Origin: Comamonadaceae bacterium
Lineage (GTDB): Bacteria; Pseudomonadota; Gammaproteobacteria; Burkholderiales; Burkholderiaceae_C
DNA length: 64,000 nt
Assembly: GCA_009996515.1 (NCBI GenBank)
Contig: JAACZV010000012.1
Span: forward strand, 56,289-120,288
Direction of reading: 5' to 3'
In this document: positions 57,678-64,000 of the stretch, piece by piece
Layout: the number at the start of each line of letters is the position of its first letter
Position numbering within the stretch: the first letter of the stretch is position 1
Notes under the pieces: model-generated
The model's database searches: none
Told to the model about the DNA's origin: nothing
What the model saw: the letters and a program-made list of their open reading frames with translations, nothing else
Program-made: the position numbers and the translations under genes

Positions 57678-58780
57678 GCGAGCCGATGGCCATCCCCTTC
57701 CTGGACCTCAAGCGCGTCAATGCCGCCCACGACGAGGCCATACGCGCCGGCATCGCCCGCGTCATCGATTCCGGCTGGTACGTGCTGGGCGAAGAGGTCG
57801 CGGCCTTCGAGCGCGAGTTCGCGGCGTATTGCGAGGCCAGGCACTGCATCGGTGTGGCCGACGGCCTGGACGCGCTGGCGCTGATCCTCAAGGCCTACGG
57901 CATCACGTCGGGAGACGAGGTGCTGGTGCCCTCCAACACCTTCATCGCCACCTGGCTGGCCGTCAGCCAGGCCGGCGCGACGCCGGTGCCGGTGGAGCCC
58001 GACCCGCGCACGCACAACATCGATCCGGCCCGCCTTGAAGCCGCGATCACGCCGCGCACCCGGGCCATCATGCCGGTGCACCTGTACGGCCAGCCGGCCG
58101 ACATGGCGCCCTTGCTGGAGGTGGCGCGCCGCCATGGCTTGAAGGTCATCGAGGACGCGGCACAGGCCCATGGCGCGCGCTACCGGGGCCGGCGCGCCGG
58201 CAGCCTGGGCGATGCGGCGGGCTTCAGCTTCTACCCGGGCAAGAACCTCGGCGCGCTGGGCGATGGCGGCGCCATCACGACCAACGACGACGCGCTGGCC
58301 GCGAAGCTGCGCCTGCTGCGCAACTACGGCTCCACCGTCAAGTACAGGCATGAGCTGGCCGGCGTGAACTCGCGGCTGGACGAGATGCAGGCCGCCGTGC
58401 TGCGCGCCAAGCTGCCGGCGCTGGACGCGGAGAACGAGGCGCGCCGCCGCGTCGCCGCGGCCTACCTCGAAGCGCTGCAAGGCCTGCCGCTGCGACTGCC
58501 CGAGGTGGTCGAAGGTGCCGAACCGGTCTGGCATCTGATGGTCGTCGCCACGGACCGGCGTGCCGCCGTGCAGGCCGCGCTCACCGAGGCCGGCATCGGC
58601 CACCTGGTCCATTACCCCATCGCCTGCCACCAGCAGCAGGCCTATGCCGGCCACAGCTGGCCGCCGCTGCCCATCGCCGAGGCCTTGCAGCACCAGGTGC
58701 TGAGCCTGCCCATCGCGCCCTACATGACGGGCGAGGACGTGCGGCGCGTGGCCGGCGTCATCCGCAAGGCGCTGGCCTGA
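57674..58780 (+). CDS. DegT/DnrJ/EryC1 sugar aminotransferase (FdtB-like)
   Basis: PLP-dependent aminotransferase of 368 residues that adds an amino group to a keto-sugar nucleotide. It has [17 protein letters not shown] at the start, [18 protein letters not shown] for phosphate binding, [15 protein letters not shown] with the PLP aspartate, and [17 protein letters not shown] with the Schiff-base lysine (K190 counted from GTG). GTG 57674 is preferred (GGTGGAG upstream, GTGA overlap); ATG 57686 is the alternative. With FdtA it should yield a 3-amino-3,6-dideoxyhexose. Confidence 0.92.
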   Translation: MSEPMAIPFLDLKRVNAAHDEAIRAGIARVIDSGWYVLGEEVAAFEREFAAYCEARHCIGVADGLDALALILKAYGITSGDEVLVPSNTFIATWLAVSQAGATPVPVEPDPRTHNIDPARLEAAITPRTRAIMPVHLYGQPADMAPLLEVARRHGLKVIEDAAQAHGARYRGRRAGSLGDAAGFSFYPGKNLGALGDGGAITTNDDALAAKLRLLRNYGSTVKYRHELAGVNSRLDEMQAAVLRAKLPALDAENEARRRVAAAYLEALQGLPLRLPEVVEGAEPVWHLMVVATDRRAAVQAALTEAGIGHLVHYPIACHQQQAYAGHSWPPLPIAEALQHQVLSLPIAPYMTGEDVRRVAGVIRKALA

Positions 58781-58782
58781 GC

Positions 58783-59763
58783 ATGCAGTTCACGACGCTG
58801 ATCCCGGCCTACAAGCCCAAGTACCTGGTCGAGCTGCTGGCGTCGCTGCGCCACCAGACCGTCAAGCCGGCCAGGATCATCATTTCCGACGACAGCCCGG
58901 ACCAGGCCTTCGTCGCCGCGCTGGCCGCGGGCACGCCGCTGCGCCAGGCCGTGCCGGACCTGAACATCGAGGTCGTGCCCGGCCCGCGCACGGGGGCCTA
59001 CGACAATTTCCGCGCGCTGCTGCGGCGTTTCGGCGGCCAGACCGAGCTCTTCCATTTCCTGCTGGACGACGACATCGCCTACCCGGCCTTCTACGAGCGC
59101 CATCTGGCGGCGCACCAGCAAGGTCGGCCGCAATGCGTCATCAGCCGGCGCTGGACGGCACTGGAGTCCGGCCAGCCGGTGCGCGACCTGCCGGTGCCCG
59201 CGGCCGTGGCCACACATCCGCAGCGCATGCTGGCGCTGGACGTCAAGCTCTTGTTCGCGCACACGGCCGGCGTCAGTGCCAACTGGCTGGGCGAGCTGTC
59301 GAACGCGAGCTTCCATGCCGACATGGCGCCGCTGCTGGACGACCCTCAGCTGGACGGCATCTCCTTCGCCGGCCTGGAAGACCTGGGCGCCTTCCTGAAC
59401 GCGGCCCTGCGCGCGCCGCTGGGCTATATCAACGAGCACCTGGGCTACTTCCGCACCAGCGCGAGCCAGAACTCGGCCGACCCCATGGGGCGGCCCATGA
59501 AGCTGGCCCACCTGGCCTATGTCGCGCTGACGATGGCGGGCCGCCGCCTGGGCCAGCTGGAGCCGGCCGCGGCCCAGGCGAACCTGGCGCGGCTGTGCCC
59601 CCTGATCGCCGAACGCTACGGCGCCCAGGCCGACATGGCCGAGCTGTGCGCCGTGATGCCCGGGCTGGCCGCGGGCAGCGCGGAGGCCGAGGCGCAGTTC
59701 CTGGCGCTCTGGCATGTCTACAGCGGGGCCGCGGCGCGCCGGCCGCTGCCGCTTCAGCCATGA
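58783..59763 (+). CDS. Glycosyltransferase family 2
   Basis: Cytoplasmic or membrane-associated glycosyltransferase of 326 residues. The GT-A nucleotide-binding N-terminus is TTLIPAYKPKYLVELLASLRHQ, followed by RIIISDDSPDQ and the metal-binding acidic motif in FHFLLDDDIAYP near residue 94. It has no membrane helices. Donor and acceptor are unknown; the amino-deoxy sugar made by the preceding genes is a candidate donor moiety. It overlaps the SGNH-like gene by ATGA. Confidence 0.88.
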   Translation: MQFTTLIPAYKPKYLVELLASLRHQTVKPARIIISDDSPDQAFVAALAAGTPLRQAVPDLNIEVVPGPRTGAYDNFRALLRRFGGQTELFHFLLDDDIAYPAFYERHLAAHQQGRPQCVISRRWTALESGQPVRDLPVPAAVATHPQRMLALDVKLLFAHTAGVSANWLGELSNASFHADMAPLLDDPQLDGISFAGLEDLGAFLNAALRAPLGYINEHLGYFRTSASQNSADPMGRPMKLAHLAYVALTMAGRRLGQLEPAAAQANLARLCPLIAERYGAQADMAELCAVMPGLAAGSAEAEAQFLALWHVYSGAAARRPLPLQP

Positions 59764-60716
59764 GCATGGACGAGGGCAACCTGCGGCTGGACGAGTTCCT
59801 GCGGGCCGAGCGCGCGCTGGCCGAGGCCAACCATCAGCGCCTGGCGGCGCTGTACGACCGGCCGTTCGAAACGCTGTCCCGCGACCAGGTGGCCATCACC
59901 GGCGCCGACGGCTGGCAGTTCATCAGCAACGGCAGCAACCACTGGGAGCAGCAGTACCTGGGCCAGTTGCGGCTGGCGCCGCCGGCCATCAAAGAGTGGC
60001 AGCAGGTGTTCGAGCGGCGGCTGGCCGCGTCCGCCGCCATCGGTGCGCGCTTTGCCCACCTGGTGGTGCCGGAGAAGCAGTCCATCTTCCCCGAGGCGCG
60101 TTGGCCCGATGGTGCGCCCGTGGTCGGCCAGCGGCCGGTACAGCAGCTGCTGGCCGCCGTGCCGCAGGGTCTGGTCTACCCACTGGCACAGCTGCGCGCC
60201 GAGTCGTGGCGCGCCGAACTGGCCTTCCGCGGCAACAGCCACTGGTGTGCCAGCGGCAACTGGTTCGGCTTCGTCGCGCTGATGCAGACCGTCTGGCCCG
60301 AGCGCCGCTTCGACTTCTCGCGGGTGCCGCTGGGCCGTGCCTGGTGGCGCCACGACCTGCTGCTGAAGTATGTCGACGAGGTCTGCCACGAGAGCGTCAT
60401 CGCGATCACGCGGCGCACGCCGCCGGTCTATGACAACCGGCTGCTGGCGACGACCGGCGCTCATGTCGGCAACCACTACGTGCTGCAGAACCCGGCCGCG
60501 CCCTATCAGGAGGCGGTGGTCGTGTTCGGCGACAGCTATTCCTTCGACATCGGCTTCTCCGACCTGCTGGCGGCCTTCTTCGGCCAGGTGCATTTCGTCT
60601 GGAACACGATGATCGACTTCCGCTACTGCCAGAGCATGAAGGCCAGCCTCGTGCTGGTGCAGAGCGCCGAACGCTATCTGGTGCGGCCGCATCCGCTGGA
60701 CCAGTTGCCCCTCTGA
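59760..60716 (+). CDS. SGNH/AlgX-AlgJ-like protein, without signal peptide
   Basis: 318-residue protein whose C-terminal part has GDSYSFDIGFSDLLAAFFGQ near residue 258, the GDS block of SGNH-fold O-acetyl-transferases of the AlgJ/AlgX type. The earlier LVVPEKQSIFP and FRGNSHWCASGNWFGFVAL with the DxxH-like SHW element are also AlgX-like. Unlike AlgX and AlgJ it shows no signal peptide or membrane segment, so it is predicted cytoplasmic. It may acylate a sugar or saccharide before export. Function is inferred; the family match is moderate. Confidence 0.7.
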   Translation: MSMDEGNLRLDEFLRAERALAEANHQRLAALYDRPFETLSRDQVAITGADGWQFISNGSNHWEQQYLGQLRLAPPAIKEWQQVFERRLAASAAIGARFAHLVVPEKQSIFPEARWPDGAPVVGQRPVQQLLAAVPQGLVYPLAQLRAESWRAELAFRGNSHWCASGNWFGFVALMQTVWPERRFDFSRVPLGRAWWRHDLLLKYVDEVCHESVIAITRRTPPVYDNRLLATTGAHVGNHYVLQNPAAPYQEAVVVFGDSYSFDIGFSDLLAAFFGQVHFVWNTMIDFRYCQSMKASLVLVQSAERYLVRPHPLDQLPL

Positions 60717-60723
60717 ACAGCCC

Positions 60724-61575
60724 ATGAAGATCTGCCTGGTCCAGTACAACCCCTTCCATCCCAAGGTCGGCATCCTCGACGCCTACAACGAGGTGGTCGA
60801 GTCCTATCACTGGGGCTTTGCCGCTTTGGGCCACCAGGTCGAGCGCCGCATCAACTTCTTCGACCCCGAAGCGCTGAACCTCGTGTTCGGCTTCCAGATC
60901 CCGCTGCAGCTGGGGCTGATCGACAGCTTCCCGCCCGACACCATCTTCTTCAACATGGAGCGCTACGCGCACCGCGACCTCGCCGGCACGGCCGCCGAGC
61001 ATGTCGCGAGGAAGTACCGCGTCTGGGACTACAGCGCCTCCAACGTCGCGGCCTGGAACGCGCTGCACCCGCGCGTGCCGGCCTACCACGCGTTGACGGC
61101 CTATGCGCCCAACCTGGAGAAGGTGCCCAAGGGCGTGGCGCAGGACATCGACGTGCTGTACTACGGCAACATCACGGCCGACCGCTTCGAGGCGCTGCAC
61201 CAGGTCGCCGGCTTGCGGCCGGACCTGACGGGGCTGTCGGTCATGACGGTCTGCAACGTCTGGGGCCAGCAGCGCGACGAGCTGATCGCGCGCGCCAAGG
61301 TGGTCGTGAACTTCTCGCGCGGCACCATCTTCGAGATCGTGCGGGTGTCCTACCTGATGGCCAACGCCAAGGCCGTCGTCTGTGACTACAACGACGGGCT
61401 GGAGATCGAGGACGACCTGCGCGCCGCGCTGAACTTCGTCAAGACGAGCGAGATCCGCGCCGCCTGCGAGGCCCTGGTGGCCGACGACGCGGCGCGCACC
61501 GCCTACGCCCAGCGCGGCTACGACCTGATCCGCCAGCGCGACATCCGCGACGTGATCCAGCGCGGCCTCGGCTGA
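60724..61575 (+). CDS. Glycosyltransferase-like protein (GT-B type)
   Basis: 283-residue protein beginning ICLVQYNPFHPKVGILDAYN, with DIDVLYYGNITADRFEALH in the middle and a C-terminal segment KVVVNFSRGTIFEIVRVSYLMANAKAVVCD. That segment resembles the donor-binding helix of GT-B glycosyltransferases, where an acidic residue precedes a glycine- or serine-led loop. It lacks a full N-terminal GT4 signature, so the assignment is tentative. It is last in the plus-strand island, 7 bases after the SGNH-like gene and followed by a strong terminator. Confidence 0.65.
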   Translation: MKICLVQYNPFHPKVGILDAYNEVVESYHWGFAALGHQVERRINFFDPEALNLVFGFQIPLQLGLIDSFPPDTIFFNMERYAHRDLAGTAAEHVARKYRVWDYSASNVAAWNALHPRVPAYHALTAYAPNLEKVPKGVAQDIDVLYYGNITADRFEALHQVAGLRPDLTGLSVMTVCNVWGQQRDELIARAKVVVNFSRGTIFEIVRVSYLMANAKAVVCDYNDGLEIEDDLRAALNFVKTSEIRAACEALVADDAARTAYAQRGYDLIRQRDIRDVIQRGLG

Positions 61576-61590
61576 CGCGGCCCGCCCCCA

Positions 61591-61624
61591 AGCAAAGAGG
61601 CTCCGAGGAGCCTCTTTGCTTTTG
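61591..61624 (+). terminator. Intrinsic terminator of the glycan/secretion operon
   Basis: A perfect 13-bp stem (AGCAAAGAGGCTC and complement, CGAG loop) is followed by TTTTG. It lies 15 bases after the last plus-strand gene. Confidence 0.92.
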
Positions 61625-61649
61625 CCCGTCGCGGCCGTGTTGCCGCACA

Positions 61650-61688
61650 AAAGGGAGAGCCAGCCGTCTCTTGCAAGACGAGCTGGCT
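61650..61688 (-). terminator. Probable terminator of the repeat-protein gene
   Basis: On the minus strand AGCCAGC and its complement, with an inner AGAC/GTCT pair and one bulge, form a 12-bp stem followed by CTCCCTTTTG. It is 40 bases after the stop of the minus-strand repeat gene. Confidence 0.65.
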
Positions 61689-61728
61689 GCTCAGGGGCGG
61701 CCCCGCCGGGCCGCGGCAGATGCCGGGA

Positions 61729-64000
61729 TCAGATCAACGGGAACTTGTTCTCGTCGTCGTCGCTGATGGGCTTGAGGCGGTGATGCAGCAGCTCCGGCGT
61801 CGTCGTCGACGGCTGGGCCGCCGGCGTAGCACCGGCCGCGTGGCCGCCGAGCAGCGGCGCTTCCGGCTGGGCCAGCAGGTCACCGAGCTTGACGTCGCTG
61901 GCGGGCGTGCCGTCCTTGTTCTTCGCGAACCACACGTCGCCGATCTGGTGCACCACGCCGTCCGCCGTCGTGTAGCTGGACAGCAGGCCCACCACGTTGC
62001 CGTTGTTCAGCTCGTGGGTCTTGCTGATGTCCAGGCCGAACTCGACGATGCCCAGGTCGGCCAGGCTCTTCAGCTCGCCCGCGTCGGTCTTGCCGTCGTG
62101 GTTGGCGTCCACCCACACGCGCAGCTGGTTGAACTGCGCGTCGCTGGCGTTGATCTTGTGGTCGTGGTTGCTGTCCAGGCTGGCCAGCGCCGCGAAACCG
62201 TCGGCGGCGCGCTTGCCGTCGGCCATCAAGAAGCCCGAGCCGAACAGCTCGGAGCCGTTGTTGATGATGCCGTCGCCGTTGCGGTCCAGCGCCAGCAAGC
62301 CATCACCGCCGCCCACCCAGCCCCATTGCTGGGCGTTGCCGGTGCCGTTCAGGTCGAACAGCACGCCGCTGGCGGCCTTCAGCGTCTCGATGCCGTTGCC
62401 GTTCAGGTCCAGCACCAGCGGCGTGGACAGGAACATCGCATCCCGCTGGGCATTGCTCATTCCGCCCAGCTGCTCGCTGGTGATGGCCAGCGTCTGGCTC
62501 ATGTTCATTGCCGCCAGATCCTGGGTCTCGAAGCCCTGCATCTGCTGCGACGTGAAGGCCTGGATGTGCTCGGTCGTCAACCCGGCGATCGCTGCGGTCG
62601 TGAAGGCCGCGATGTCCTGCGTGTCTATGGCCTGGATCTGCGCCGTCGTGAACGCGCTGACCTGGGCCGAGGTGAGGGCGGCGAAGTGCTGGGTGTCCAG
62701 CGCCTGGATGCTCTCGGTGCTCAGCGCGTGCAGCTGGGCCGAGTTCAGCGAGCCCAGCTGCGCCGTCGTCAGCACGTGGACGTCGGCCGTCTCCAGCGTC
62801 GAGACCTGGCCGGTCGTCAGCGCCGCGATCTGGCCGGTCGTCAGCGCGCGGAACTGCGAGCTGTCGAGGGCGTTCAGGTCTTCACTGACCAGGCCGCTGA
62901 TCTGCTGCGTGGTCAGGGCGGCCACCTGCTGCGTGCTCAGCGCACCGATCTGCTCGGAGTCCAGCGCCTCCAGCTGGGCCGTGTTCAGCGCGCGCAGCGC
63001 CGAGGTGTTCATCGCACGCAGGTCCTGCGTCTCGATGGCGGCCATCTGGTCGGTCGTCAGGCCGGCCACCTGGCGCGAGTTCAGCACCGCGAACTGGCTG
63101 GTGTCCAGCGCGGCGAGGTTGTCGGTGGACAGGGCGCCCAGCTGCGAGGACGCGAAGGCCGACAGCTGGCCGGTGCTCAGCGCGACGACGTCGGCACTCT
63201 CCATCGTCGAGATCTGGCCCGTGGACAGCGCAGCGATCTGTGCGGTGTTGAGCGCGCGGATCTGGGCGCTGCCGAAGGCGTTCAGGTCCTCGCTGACCAG
63301 GCCGTTGACCTGGACGGTCGTCAGAGAAGCCACCTGCTGGGTGCTCAGCGCGCCGATCTGGTCGGAGCCCAGGGCTTCGAGCTGGGCGGTGCTCAGTGCA
63401 CGCAGCGACGCCGTGTTCATCGCCCGCAGATCCTGCGTCTCGAGTGCGGCGACCTGGTCGGTGCCCAGGCCGGCGATCTGGCGCGAGTTCAGCGCGGCGA
63501 CCTGGTGGGTTTCCAGCGCGGCGATGTTGGCCGTGCTCAGCGCACCCAGTTGGGCGGAATTCAGCGACGCGACCTGGCCGGTGGACAGCGCGGCGACGTC
63601 GGCGCTCTCCAGCGTGGAGACCTGACCCGTGGACAGCGCGGCGATCTGCGCGGTGTTGAGTGCGCGGATCTGGCTGCTGTCGAGGGCATTGAGGTCTTCG
63701 CTGACCAGGCCGGCCACCTGCGCGGTGGTCAGCGCGGCGACCTGGCCGGTGGACAGCGCACCGATCTGGGCCGAGCCCAGGGCTTCGAGCTGAGCCGTGC
63801 TCAGCGCGCGCAGCGCGCCGGTGTTGAGGGCCCGCAGGTCCTGCGTCTCGAGCGCGGCGATCTGGTCGGTGCCCAGCGCCGTGACCTGGCGCGAGCTCAG
63901 CGCCGCGACCTGGTTGGTCTCCAGCGCGGCGACGTTGGCGGTGGACAGCGCACCCAGCTGGGCGGAGCCCAGTGCGGCGATCTGACCGGTGGACAGCGCG
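61729..64000 (-). CDS. Giant octapeptide-repeat secreted protein with C-terminal calcium-binding-like domain (5' part outside the window)
   Basis: The visible C-terminal 756 residues run off the right edge, so the start and full length are unknown. From the edge to about base 62443 the protein is an unbroken series of octapeptides of the form x-A-L-x-[T/S]-x-Q-[V/I/L], about 65 units. After this comes a domain opening PLVLDLNGNGIETL, then DGLLALDRNGDGIINNGSELFG, ASLDSNHDHKINASD and VWVDANHDGKTDAGEL, all calcium-loop-like (DxNxDGxI). This domain is frequent near the end of type I secreted proteins. Classical RTX nonapeptides are not seen. The tail ends in an acidic stretch and PLI. It is the best candidate cargo of the nearby T1SS; function is probably adhesion or a surface layer (inference). 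Confidence 0.88.
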   Translation of the reverse strand, partial: ALSTGQIAALGSAQLGALSTANVAALETNQVAALSSRQVTALGTDQIAALETQDLRALNTGALRALSTAQLEALGSAQIGALSTGQVAALTTAQVAGLVSEDLNALDSSQIRALNTAQIAALSTGQVSTLESADVAALSTGQVASLNSAQLGALSTANIAALETHQVAALNSRQIAGLGTDQVAALETQDLRAMNTASLRALSTAQLEALGSDQIGALSTQQVASLTTVQVNGLVSEDLNAFGSAQIRALNTAQIAALSTGQISTMESADVVALSTGQLSAFASSQLGALSTDNLAALDTSQFAVLNSRQVAGLTTDQMAAIETQDLRAMNTSALRALNTAQLEALDSEQIGALSTQQVAALTTQQISGLVSEDLNALDSSQFRALTTGQIAALTTGQVSTLETADVHVLTTAQLGSLNSAQLHALSTESIQALDTQHFAALTSAQVSAFTTAQIQAIDTQDIAAFTTAAIAGLTTEHIQAFTSQQMQGFETQDLAAMNMSQTLAITSEQLGGMSNAQRDAMFLSTPLVLDLNGNGIETLKAASGVLFDLNGTGNAQQWGWVGGGDGLLALDRNGDGIINNGSELFGSGFLMADGKRAADGFAALASLDSNHDHKINASDAQFNQLRVWVDANHDGKTDAGELKSLADLGIVEFGLDISKTHELNNGNVVGLLSSYTTADGVVHQIGDVWFAKNKDGTPASDVKLGDLLAQPEAPLLGGHAAGATPAAQPSTTTPELLHHRLKPISDDDENKFPLI
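62443..64000 (-). repeat. Coding tandem repeat: 24-bp octads inside a 408-bp higher-order unit
   Basis: Each octad is 24 bp. Seventeen octads make a superunit of exactly 408 bp, marked by the variant octad ending in VSEDL that begins at 63714, 63306 and 62898. A further partial unit of 12 octads extends to 64000. The unit starting at 62898 is the most diverged and is followed by two degenerate octads. Equal positions in successive superunits share variants (for example STLESADV, RAMNT, AALETQDL), which shows expansion by whole-superunit duplication. Confidence 0.93.

Noticed and set aside
61997..63625. Plus-strand open frame of 542 codons opposite the octad repeats
   Set aside because: Antisense reading of the 24-bp coding repeats gives a regular Ser/Cys/Trp-rich sequence. 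The minus-strand frame ends in a recognisable calcium-binding-like domain and is open to the window edge.
62443..64000. Possible CRISPR-like array because of regular short repeats
   Set aside because: The repeats are contiguous 24-bp coding units with no unique spacers and conserve a protein pattern.

Overview
The window is a GC-rich, gene-dense bacterial chromosome segment with no stretch over 300 bases lacking a gene. I see no tRNA, rRNA, insertion sequence, prophage or CRISPR array. The divergent TCA block (GntR-sdhCDAB-sdhE-gltA facing mdh-CitE-like-acnB), the cyoABCD-SURF1-RegB/RegA order and the protein styles point to Betaproteobacteria, order Burkholderiales, probably near Roseateles/Mitsuaria/Rubrivivax. 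That placement is inferred from gene order and recall, not from a search.

Bases 1-16400 are central metabolism. gdhA converges on acnB across a strong bidirectional terminator. The minus-strand run mdh, CitE-like lyase, hypothetical, acnB is split by a VapBC toxin-antitoxin module with its own sigma70-type promoter and operator, so acnB sits 25 bases behind a toxin gene. On the plus strand a GntR regulator, sdhCDAB, sdhE and gltA form a succinate dehydrogenase/citrate synthase unit, followed by a ribokinase and an MTA/SAH-deaminase-type amidohydrolase. A gluconokinase lies on the minus strand.

Bases 16400-31600 hold purL, a GST/ArsR/SRPBCC minus-strand set, an MFS transporter, and a cytochrome bo3 quinol oxidase operon (cyoABCD, no cyoE here). 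The latter is followed by SURF1, a RegB/RoxS-like redox sensor kinase, its RegA-like regulator and a ClC transporter.

Bases 31600-46600 are mixed housekeeping and accessory genes: LLM oxidoreductase, hydrolase, GNAT, DUF2917, LysR, YebC, DUF523, an HtrA-like protease, DUF1624, polysaccharide deacetylase, rlmB, upp, an intergenic hairpin-rich repeat, an ArgD-like aminotransferase, two divergent DJ-1/PfpI-type genes, a split ChrA pair, a 2-hydroxyacid dehydrogenase and DUF1993.

Bases 46700-64000 look like a surface-protein secretion and glycosylation island. A TPR-GT41 (SPINDLY/OGT-type) glycosyltransferase abuts a complete type I secretion system (LapB/HlyB-like ABC exporter, HlyD, TolC). Then comes a tightly overlapping cluster: FkbH-like HAD protein, free acyl carrier protein, GNAT, VOC protein, methyltransferase, FdtA-type sugar ketoisomerase, FdtB-type aminotransferase, GT2, SGNH-like protein, and a second glycosyltransferase-like protein. 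Converging on it, and running off the right edge, is a giant secreted-type protein. It is built from Ser/Thr-containing octapeptides arranged in a 17-octad (408-bp) higher-order repeat and ends in a calcium-binding-like domain. My main hypothesis is that this protein is the T1SS cargo and the GT41 plus sugar cluster decorate it or the cell surface.
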